Shown here piece by piece: positions 26,863 to 34,121 of a stretch of DNA of 64,000 nt. The notes beneath the pieces were generated by a model. It saw only the letters and a program-made list of their open reading frames with translations. It did no database searches and was not told the DNA's origin. This DNA is from Hirschia sp964342355. Lineage in GTDB: Bacteria; Pseudomonadota; Alphaproteobacteria; Caulobacterales; Hyphomonadaceae. How positions within the stretch are numbered: the stretch's first letter is position 1; every line of letters starts with the position of its first letter. Where the stretch lies: NCBI GenBank assembly GCA_964342355.1, contig CAYFFG010000006.1:1-64000 (forward strand). The letters are read 5' to 3'. Both the position numbers and the translations under genes were made by a program.

Positions 26863-28299
26863 GTGCCTTCCGCAACAACACTTGTCTGGTTTCGTGACGA
26901 CCTCAGATTATCTGACAATCCTGCGCTGAGCGCTGCTGTTGCGGTGGGCAAGGTGGCCTGTCTTTATGTGTTAGAGGAAACGGATGAACAGAGGCTTTTA
27001 GGCGGCGCCAGCAAGTGGTGGTTACACCACTCGCTTAAGTCGTTGGCAGATAGTCTGAAGAAGCACCACATCGACTTAATTCTCAGACGTGGAGACGCAA
27101 GGGAAATACTGCCTGACATTGCAAATGATATCAGTGCGAAAAACATCTTCTGGAACCGGCGCTATGATCCTGCAAGCGTCACAGTTGATAAGCAGGTTAT
27201 GTCTGACCTTAGAGAGCGGGGCTTTGAGGTATCCAGCTTCAAAGCCAATCTGCTTTTTGAGCCGTGGGATGTCCACACCAACAATGACGAGCCGTACAAG
27301 GTCTTTTCCCCATTCTGGAAAGCTGCGTTAAAATCGAACAAGATGAGAGGACCGCTTGCGCCGCCAACAAAACTAACTGCGGAGAAGGTAACTGAAGACG
27401 CCGGGGTGTTGGATAAGTTTGGATTGCTTCCCACCCAACCCGATTGGTCTTTAGGTTTTAATCCGGTCTGGAGGCCAGGAGAAATAGGTGCACAGGCGCG
27501 CCTTGATCGTTTCTTGACAGAAAACCTGCGCGGTTATTCAGAAAAACGCGATAATCCGCAATATGACCATACGTCTGGTCTTTCGCCGCATCTTAGGTTT
27601 GGAGAAATCTCTCCGTTTCAGATCTGGTCAGCGGTTTATGCGCATGCGGGCGGCGAACCAGATAAAGACGGATGGAAGTTTCTGTCTGAAATCGGTTGGC
27701 GTGAATTTTCTCACACGATTTTGTTTTACGCTGATCGGCTAGCGGAGAAAAACTGGCGGTCACAATTTGACGCTTTCCCGTGGGAAAAAGATCAACCAGC
27801 TTTCCTAACCTGGACGAAAGGTCAAACCGGCTATCCGATCGTTGATGCGGGAATGCGCCAACTCTGGCAGACAGGCTGGATGCACAATCGCGTGCGGATG
27901 ATCTGCGCGTCCTTTCTTATCAAGCACCTGTTGGTGGATTGGAGACAGGGCGAGAAATGGTTCTGGGACACTCTGGTGGACGCATGCCCGGCCAATAATC
28001 CTGCTTCATGGCAATGGGTGGCAGGGTCAGGAGCAGACGCAGCACCATATTTTCGGATTTTCAATCCATTTGGCCAGTCGGAAAAATTCGATCCTAAAGG
28101 CGATTACATCCGCCGATGGGTTCCGGAATTATCCAAGCTTTCTTCCAAAGATATCCACAAGCCCTGGGAAGTCTCCAGCTCCACGCTGCGCGCGGCTGGG
28201 ATTGAGCTTGGAGAAACCTATCCGAAACCTATCGTTGAACATGGTCCAGCGCGGCAACGCGCGCTGGACGCATTTAAAGCGATCAAGAAGTTTGCCTGA
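26863..28299 (+). CDS. phr: Deoxyribodipyrimidine photolyase
   Basis: A 478-residue photolyase of the class I family: N-terminal Rossmann domain (LVWFRDDLRLSDNPAL) and C-terminal FAD-binding helical domain (LSPHLRFGEISPFQ, WREFSHTILF, GYPIVDAGMRQLWQTGWMHNRVRM, DTLVDACPANNPASWQWVAGSG). It splits UV-induced cyclobutane pyrimidine dimers using visible light. The gene uses a GTG start 3 bases after chrR and is therefore in the sigma-factor operon, so it should be induced by photo-oxidative stress, as phrA is in R. sphaeroides. Confidence 0.96.
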   Translation: MPSATTLVWFRDDLRLSDNPALSAAVAVGKVACLYVLEETDEQRLLGGASKWWLHHSLKSLADSLKKHHIDLILRRGDAREILPDIANDISAKNIFWNRRYDPASVTVDKQVMSDLRERGFEVSSFKANLLFEPWDVHTNNDEPYKVFSPFWKAALKSNKMRGPLAPPTKLTAEKVTEDAGVLDKFGLLPTQPDWSLGFNPVWRPGEIGAQARLDRFLTENLRGYSEKRDNPQYDHTSGLSPHLRFGEISPFQIWSAVYAHAGGEPDKDGWKFLSEIGWREFSHTILFYADRLAEKNWRSQFDAFPWEKDQPAFLTWTKGQTGYPIVDAGMRQLWQTGWMHNRVRMICASFLIKHLLVDWRQGEKWFWDTLVDACPANNPASWQWVAGSGADAAPYFRIFNPFGQSEKFDPKGDYIRRWVPELSKLSSKDIHKPWEVSSSTLRAAGIELGETYPKPIVEHGPARQRALDAFKAIKKFA

Positions 28300-28300
28300 T

Positions 28301-30442
28301 CTAGTAATTGAGGCGCGCACCGATGCGGATATTGCGGCCTGCTAGGGGACGAATGTCCTTTGTCGTTGAGGTGGCGTAGCGAATTTCTTCGTCCGTCGCG
28401 TTTTCAACTGCTGCAAACAGAACGACACCCGGCTGGGAGGCTGTTGCTTCTGAGACTGTGTAGTCGGCCGAGAAGTCTAGCTGAAGGTATTCATCAGTTG
28501 GCAATTCATCGATTGCAACGTCATCTTTTTCCAGAGCCCAGGTGAGGTTTGCGCCAAGATTTAACCGCTCCCATGCGCCTTCAAGACCGATATTGGTCGT
28601 GACAGGCGGAAGCAGAGGAGGCGGTGCGCCTGTGCTGTCTAGCTCGGCATCCACATAGTCAATGGAGCCATTCAAGGTCCAGTCTGCATTGCCAAACCGA
28701 CCGAGTGCCAGATCACCATAGATTTCGCCGCCAAAGAAAGTTGCGTCATCTTGCATGAAGGCGAATGCATCCAGCTCGTCAATTTCTTCGCCTGTGGGGC
28801 GCAGATATATGAAACCATCGAACTCTGTGACAAAGACGTTGGCGCCGAGCGACAGATTTTGTCCTGTCCAGCGCAATGTGCCTTCAAGATTTATTGCGGT
28901 TTCCAGATCAAGATCAGCGTCACCAATTTCATATTGCGCTGTAGCAATGTGCGGACCATCGGCAAACAGTTCAACATTGTTAGGGGCGCGGTTAGTATAG
29001 GCGATCTGAGCGCCAGCAAACCATGCGTCGTCAAAGTGTTTGTGTGCGCCAAATGACGCGCTGAAGGCGTCTTCACTGCGAGACACGCCGGTGCTTGCGT
29101 CAATTTCCTGATGCTCATAGCGAAGGCCACCTTCAATTCCGGCCCCATTTTCAAAGTCGCGTGATTCATAAACGAAGACACCGAAAATGTCGGTCGTGGT
29201 TGCCGGAACGAAGCTTTCTTCACCTATGGCTTCAAAATCTCTGGATGACGCCTGGAGGCCAAATGCGCCTTCAAGACCCATGATGGGGGCGTGGTCGAAT
29301 TCCACCCGGCTTTCATAGCCTTCGCTATCGAAGACTGTCCCTGGCTCATTAGGAGCTTCAAACTCGATGTGTTCATAGTCGACAAAAGCCGCTGATGCGA
29401 TAACCCGGCGAATTGGACCATTTGTGAAGTTCAGACCTGACCGGAAATCTATACGGGTTTGTTCCAGGTCGATGTAGGGGGATTCTTCCCCTTCTTCTTC
29501 GTGGTGGTCTTCCTCGTCGTGTTCCTCTTCGTCCTCGTGCTCTTCTTCATGCTCATGTTCATGAGCGTGACCAGGCAAACCATATGTCGTGTTGAGCTGA
29601 CGCACACCAATCCCGATGAAGCCAACGTCTCCAGCTAAGGAAAGGCCGGCGCCAAATGTTTGAGATTCATGGAAGGAGTTTTCCAGGAGGCCAAAGGTCT
29701 CTTCTTCCTCTTCGTCGTGGTGGTCCTCATCTTCGTGTTCGTCTTCTTCCTCATGTTCAGCTTCTTCCAGTTCGTGGAACAGGCTGGACTCTGCAAAACC
29801 AGGGATGTCGACATCGTTGCCACGAATGTCAGACGCCATGATGGTGAAGTTGAACGGACCACCTCCAAATTGGGCCTGTCCCCCAAACTGGGATCCGTCA
29901 TCTGCGCTCGTTGAGGCGCCGAACAGATCAAATGAAACTGGCTTTTCAGCAGGTGTTTCCGCGATAAGGCCATCAATTACATTGATCACCCCGCCAATTG
30001 CCTCGCCACCGTATGCGAGAGCCGCAGGTCCGCGCAGGATTTCGATGCGCTCCGCATCAATCCCGCTGGCGCTGACGGCGTGGTCAGGAGAGGCGGCAGA
30101 GGCGTCAATAACGCCAATGCCGTTTGTCAGAACAAGGACACGCTCAGCGCCAAGCCCGCGGACCACAGGACGGCCCGCTGCTGGCCCGAATGAAGATGAT
30201 GAAATGCCTGGTTCGCGCACCAGCAGATCACCAAGGGATGGCTGCAGCGCCTGAACGACCTTGTCGCGTTCAAGGACGCTGACGTTGCCGATCAGTTCGT
30301 CTGCTTTTCTGTCAGGTCCTGGTATTGAGGTAATGATAACTTCATCCAGAACACGGCGGTTGTCTTCAGCGGATTGCGCATAAGCAGGCGCACATAAAAT
30401 CATAGCGAGCGGCAATGCGCTGGCGAAGCGAGAAATAGACAT
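28301..30442 (-). CDS. znuD: TonB-dependent receptor with His/Asp/Glu-rich loops, ZnuD-like zinc receptor
   Basis: A 713-residue outer-membrane receptor with a signal peptide ending AYAQS and a plug (DEVIITSIPGPDRKADE, PVVRGLGAERVLVLTNGIGV, RGPAALAYGGEAIGGVINV). Two extracellular loops are runs of His, Glu and Asp (about residues 225-250 and 290-320), the hallmark of ZnuD-type zinc receptors that capture Zn2+. It ends in a barrel terminal strand with aromatic end residue. A Zur-box-like sequence 23-39 bases upstream of the ATG implies repression by zinc. Convergent with the photolyase gene; stops 1 base apart. Confidence 0.92.
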   Translation of the reverse strand: MSISRFASALPLAMILCAPAYAQSAEDNRRVLDEVIITSIPGPDRKADELIGNVSVLERDKVVQALQPSLGDLLVREPGISSSSFGPAAGRPVVRGLGAERVLVLTNGIGVIDASAASPDHAVSASGIDAERIEILRGPAALAYGGEAIGGVINVIDGLIAETPAEKPVSFDLFGASTSADDGSQFGGQAQFGGGPFNFTIMASDIRGNDVDIPGFAESSLFHELEEAEHEEEDEHEDEDHHDEEEEETFGLLENSFHESQTFGAGLSLAGDVGFIGIGVRQLNTTYGLPGHAHEHEHEEEHEDEEEHDEEDHHEEEGEESPYIDLEQTRIDFRSGLNFTNGPIRRVIASAAFVDYEHIEFEAPNEPGTVFDSEGYESRVEFDHAPIMGLEGAFGLQASSRDFEAIGEESFVPATTTDIFGVFVYESRDFENGAGIEGGLRYEHQEIDASTGVSRSEDAFSASFGAHKHFDDAWFAGAQIAYTNRAPNNVELFADGPHIATAQYEIGDADLDLETAINLEGTLRWTGQNLSLGANVFVTEFDGFIYLRPTGEEIDELDAFAFMQDDATFFGGEIYGDLALGRFGNADWTLNGSIDYVDAELDSTGAPPPLLPPVTTNIGLEGAWERLNLGANLTWALEKDDVAIDELPTDEYLQLDFSADYTVSEATASQPGVVLFAAVENATDEEIRYATSTTKDIRPLAGRNIRIGARLNY

Positions 30443-30464
30443 ATCAACAGACCCGAAATTTACA

Positions 30465-30481
30465 TTGTTATATTATTACAT
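30465..30481. promoter_or_regulatory. Zur box upstream of the zinc receptor gene
   Basis: TTGTTATATTATTACAT matches the proteobacterial Zur core ATGTTATANTATAACAT at 14 of 16 defined positions. It lies 22 bases before the receptor ATG, where bound Zur would block transcription. It also lies in the gap shared with the divergent DoxX-fused gene. Confidence 0.75.
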
Positions 30482-30591
30482 AACGATGCGTCTGGCACGA
30501 CGCAAGCGGAAATTTCATTTGTCCTATGGCGCATGATAGATGGCGTGCATAAGCTGTTTGAGAGACTGTAATTTTGTCGCGGAGGGGCGGC

Positions 30592-31884
30592 GTGAAGATA
30601 TTGGTTCTAGGGGGATACGGCCTGATCGGGCAGGCTGTGTGTCGCGCTTTAATCGCGCGCAATTATGACGTCGTGGGGCTGGGGCGTAATGAGGCTAAGG
30701 GGAGGGCGCTATTGCCCCAAGCGCAATGGGTCGCCGCCGACATGTCTCGTATGACAACGCCGCAAGATTGGCTGAAAATTCTTCCAAACATAGATGTTGT
30801 TGTAAATTGCGCCGGTGTTCTTCAGGACGGATTAAAAGACAACGTAGCGCGCGTACAATTTGATGCGGTAAAGGCTCTGACAGAAGCATGTCTTGAAAAC
30901 GGCGTGATGCGGCTGGTTCAGGTGTCTGCGCCTGGCGTGTCGGAAGATGCGGACACGCTTTTTTATCGCACGAAATGGCAGGCGGATGAGCACATCAAGT
31001 CAAGCGGCGTAACTTGGACAATCTTCAAACCGGGGCTGGTTATCTCACCTCAATCATATGGCGGAACCAGCCTCATACGCATGTTGGCGGCCTTTCCCTT
31101 TGTGCAGCCGCTGATGCAACCGAAAACTCCTGTGCAGACGGTGCATGTGGAGGATGTCGCTCATGCGGTCTCCGAAGCCGTTGAAGGAAAATGCGATAAT
31201 AAGTGTTTTGATCTTATGGAGGATACTCCGCAGACCTTGCTAGGGGTCGTGCGCAGTTTCAGATCTTGGCTGGGTTGGAAAGCTGATGTGCCTGTCTTGA
31301 AAACGACGATGCTCATGGGGCGGGTGATTGGGCTTGGCGCTGACATCGCAGGCTGGCTTGGTTGGCGACCAGCTTTGAAATCGACATCTCTTAAAGTAAT
31401 GGCGCGAGGCGTCACAGGCGACCCTGCCCCGTGGCGCAATCATAATGGTCAATCTTTGAAAACCTTAGATGAAACGCTGCGTACCATTCCTTCAACGGCG
31501 CAGGAACGGGTTTTTGCACGCGTGCAATTGGCCTTTGCGCCTGTTTTGCTCGTCTATTCTCTGTTCTGGGTTTTGTCTGGCGTGATTGGTCTGTTCCAGC
31601 GCCAGGTGGCAATCGATGTTTTGACGGGCGTTATGCCCTCAAATATGGCTCAGGGCTGTGTCGTCGGAGGCGCACTGATAGATATCGGGATCGGTCTTTG
31701 TGTGTTCGTGCGGCCTTGGTTTCGACATGCTCTCCTGGCATCCATTTTTGTCTGCCTGGCTTATCTGATAGGCGGGGCGATGTTGGTTCCGGCTTTGTTG
31801 TTTGACCCTTTAGGTCCGCTCGTAAAGGTCCTCCCCGTCATCGCGCTTGCATTGTTCCTGATGGCGGCAGGGGAAGAGCGCTGA
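30592..31884 (+). CDS. NAD(P)-binding epimerase-like protein fused to a DoxX-like membrane domain
   Basis: About 430 residues. The N-terminal ~290 form an atypical SDR/NmrA-like NAD(P)-binding domain (ILVLGGYGLIGQAVCRAL, VVNCAGVLQDGL), and the last ~125 contain four hydrophobic helices of the DoxX type. The GTG at 30592 is chosen because GGAGGGG lies 4-10 bases before it; the 30574 TTG has no such signal. Substrates are unknown, and the membrane domain suggests electron or lipid-linked chemistry. The stop overlaps the next gene start by one base. Confidence 0.8.
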   Translation: MKILVLGGYGLIGQAVCRALIARNYDVVGLGRNEAKGRALLPQAQWVAADMSRMTTPQDWLKILPNIDVVVNCAGVLQDGLKDNVARVQFDAVKALTEACLENGVMRLVQVSAPGVSEDADTLFYRTKWQADEHIKSSGVTWTIFKPGLVISPQSYGGTSLIRMLAAFPFVQPLMQPKTPVQTVHVEDVAHAVSEAVEGKCDNKCFDLMEDTPQTLLGVVRSFRSWLGWKADVPVLKTTMLMGRVIGLGADIAGWLGWRPALKSTSLKVMARGVTGDPAPWRNHNGQSLKTLDETLRTIPSTAQERVFARVQLAFAPVLLVYSLFWVLSGVIGLFQRQVAIDVLTGVMPSNMAQGCVVGGALIDIGIGLCVFVRPWFRHALLASIFVCLAYLIGGAMLVPALLFDPLGPLVKVLPVIALALFLMAAGEER

Positions 31885-32348
31885 TGCCAATCGAACTAAT
31901 CAGATGGGCCCATATTTTAGGAGCGACAGTTCTTCTGGGCACCGGGGCGGGCATCGCCTTCTTCATGGTGATGGCGCATCAAACGAAAGACGCAAAAATC
32001 ATATCCCATGTGGCTGGGACGGTTGTCATTGCCGACTGGATATTCACCGCATCCACAGTTGTCGTTCAGCCGATAACGGGCGTCTGGTTGGCCGCATCTA
32101 TGGGATGGCCGCTCACGAGCACATGGATCATCTGGTCGGTTGGACTGTATGTGTTTACAGGCGCGTTCTGGTTACCGGTCGTTTGGATTCAACACCCACT
32201 GCGCGATATGGCGCGGCTCGCGGCTGACACAGACAATCCATTGCCTGATCAGTATTTCAAGCTTTATCGGATCTGGTTTGCTTGCGGGTTTCCAGCTTTT
32301 ATCGCTGTGTTGGCGATCATATGGTTGATGATCGCGCGCCCAATTTAA
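31884..32348 (+). CDS. DUF2269 integral membrane protein
   Basis: A 154-residue protein with about four TM helices and the DUF2269 starter IRWAHILGATVLLGTGAG, followed by later helices (WIIWSVGLYVFTGAFWLPVVWIQ). Its ATG overlaps the TGA of the DoxX-fused gene, so the two are translated together and probably form one membrane complex; the function of the family is unknown. Convergent with yebC, overlapping by 4 bases. Confidence 0.85.
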   Translation: MPIELIRWAHILGATVLLGTGAGIAFFMVMAHQTKDAKIISHVAGTVVIADWIFTASTVVVQPITGVWLAASMGWPLTSTWIIWSVGLYVFTGAFWLPVVWIQHPLRDMARLAADTDNPLPDQYFKLYRIWFACGFPAFIAVLAIIWLMIARPI

Positions 32349-33100
32349 GCGTCCAGCTTTTCCATGATCTCGTCAGGAATGTCATAATTGCCGTAGACAT
32401 TCTGAACATCGTCACAGTCTTCCAGCACTTCGATCATTTTCAGAAGCTTGCCGGCAGTTTCTTCATCTTCGACAGGCACCATGTTCTGGGGTTTCCAGAT
32501 AAGGGCGGTCGCGGTTGCCTCTACGTCGCCAAACTTGCCTTCCAGGTTACCGGCAACTTCCATCAGATCTTCACGCGCAGTGTAGATAACGTGTACTTCG
32601 CCTTCAGAGACAACGTCTTCAGCGCCAGCCTCGATGGCGGCTTCCATCACCGTGTCTTCATCGCCTGCTTCCTGCGGGTAGACGATTTCGCCAACCTGAT
32701 CAAAGCCAAAAGACACAGAGCCGGTTTCGCCGAGATTGCCGCCGTTTTTGGCGAATGCCGTCCGCACGTCAGATCCGGATCGGTTGCGATTGTCGGTTGA
32801 ACATTCAACGATCACGCCAACGCCGCCTGGCCCAAAGCCTTCATAGCGGATTTCTTCAAACGCTTCGACGTCGCCGCCAACAGCTTTGTCCACCGCGCGC
32901 TGAATGTTGTCTTTTGGCATGGATTGGCCTTTTGCGTTGGCGATTGCCAGACGCAGGCGCGGGTTCATCTCCGGGTCGCCGCCACCCATTTTTGCCGCAA
33001 CGGTAATCTCCTTAGATAGTTTGGAGAAAATCTTTGCTTTCTTTTTATCCTGGGCGCCCTTGCGGTGCTGGATATTCGCCCATTTGGAGTGGCCGGCCAT
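32345..33100 (-). CDS. yebC: YebC/PmpR family DNA-binding or ribosome-associated protein
   Basis: A 251-residue protein with the family N terminus AGHSKWANIQHRKGAQDKKK and the segment GYGPGG-type motif here EGFGPGGVGVIVE. It was long annotated as a transcriptional regulator (TACO1 family); recent work ties YebC members to relieving ribosome stalling at proline runs. Both descriptions are family-level knowledge. No operon partner is evident. Confidence 0.96.
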   Translation of the reverse strand: MAGHSKWANIQHRKGAQDKKKAKIFSKLSKEITVAAKMGGGDPEMNPRLRLAIANAKGQSMPKDNIQRAVDKAVGGDVEAFEEIRYEGFGPGGVGVIVECSTDNRNRSGSDVRTAFAKNGGNLGETGSVSFGFDQVGEIVYPQEAGDEDTVMEAAIEAGAEDVVSEGEVHVIYTAREDLMEVAGNLEGKFGDVEATATALIWKPQNMVPVEDEETAGKLLKMIEVLEDCDDVQNVYGNYDIPDEIMEKLDA

Positions 33101-33202
33101 AGGGACCTCGTCGACTGTCTAGAAATTCAGGAGTGGCAGGGTGTAGCCGACAAAGAGGCCGCACGACAAGGCCTGATAGATTTAAGTCCATGTGCGCGTG
33201 AC

Positions 33203-33910
33203 TCAGGAAATGAGTTTTTCCACCCAGTCAGGAACAATTTCGCTCGCCTTTCCATATTGCGCCTGGCTGAAAGCGGTGGCGTTCTCTGAGGGTTCAAGAT
33301 TGAGCTCGACGGTCACAGCGCCATATCGGCCAGCTTCTTCAACAAACATGGCCGCCGGATAGACATTGCCGGACGTGCCGATTGACACGAACATATCCGC
33401 CCGAGCGATCGCATCATAAATCCGTTCCATGTGGTAGGGTATCTCGCCAAACCAAACGATGTCCGGCCTGATCAGACCTTCATGGGCGCATTGCGGGCAG
33501 GCTGTCCCCGGTTCCATATCCACAAGCCACTCGCCTCTGTATCCGCATACAGCACAGAGCGCGGACGTTAGCTCGCCGTGCATATGCACGACATTTTTTG
33601 ACCCAGCCTGTTCATGCAGATTGTCCACATTCTGTGTGACAAGCGTGAATTCAGCTTTTTTTGTGGTGAGGTGTTCTTCAAGTTTCGCCAGAGCAAAATG
33701 TGCCGGGTTGGCTTTTGCTTCCAACATGTGCGAACGCCGCGTGTTGTAAAAATCAAAGACGAGTTGCGGGTTGCGCGCAAACCCCTCAGGCGTGCAGACA
33801 TCGTTTAGGTCATACTTTGTCCAAAGACCATCAACGTCGCGAAACGTGCCCAGCCCAGATTCAGCTGAAATGCCGGCGCCGGTTAAAACGACGATATTTG
33901 TATAGGCCAA
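33203..33910 (-). CDS. cobB: NAD-dependent protein deacylase, sirtuin class III (CobB-like)
   Basis: A 235-residue Sir2 enzyme. Key motifs are GAGISAESGLGTFRD (residues 11-25), TQNVDNLHEQAG, HMHGE with catalytic His, a four-cysteine zinc site (CAVC and CPQC) and GTSGNVYPAA. Y55 and R58 (FYNTRR) are the acyl-pocket residues that favour succinyl- and malonyl-lysine in class III sirtuins, so it is expected to desuccinylate as well as deacetylate. Independent transcription is likely. Confidence 0.95.
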   Translation of the reverse strand: MAYTNIVVLTGAGISAESGLGTFRDVDGLWTKYDLNDVCTPEGFARNPQLVFDFYNTRRSHMLEAKANPAHFALAKLEEHLTTKKAEFTLVTQNVDNLHEQAGSKNVVHMHGELTSALCAVCGYRGEWLVDMEPGTACPQCAHEGLIRPDIVWFGEIPYHMERIYDAIARADMFVSIGTSGNVYPAAMFVEEAGRYGAVTVELNLEPSENATAFSQAQYGKASEIVPDWVEKLIS

Positions 33911-34121
33911 TTTATATACGCCCCCTCATGGTCTTTCGCTTCAATCTGCATTCAAAATAGCACGCCGAGGCGCCATTGTGTCTTGGTAAATTGAAGTTTT
34001 CGCCTTAATCGCATCATACCGACATTATCTGGTCGTTATCCATATGCATAATGGGAAAGATGCATGTGCGCATCGACTTCAGGTCCTTAATTTGGGGCGG
34101 TTGAGAACGGGGAGCAAAACC
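33911..34121. other. Non-coding gap upstream of the subtilase cluster
   Basis: About 211 bases between the divergent sirtuin and subtilase genes. It must carry both promoters; nothing specific was recognised. Confidence 0.4.

Noticed and set aside
29660..29914. Plus-strand frame rich in Phe, Val and Leu, appearing as a membrane protein
   Set aside because: It is the complement of the His/Asp/Glu-rich loops of the zinc receptor, and such codons read as hydrophobic on the other strand.
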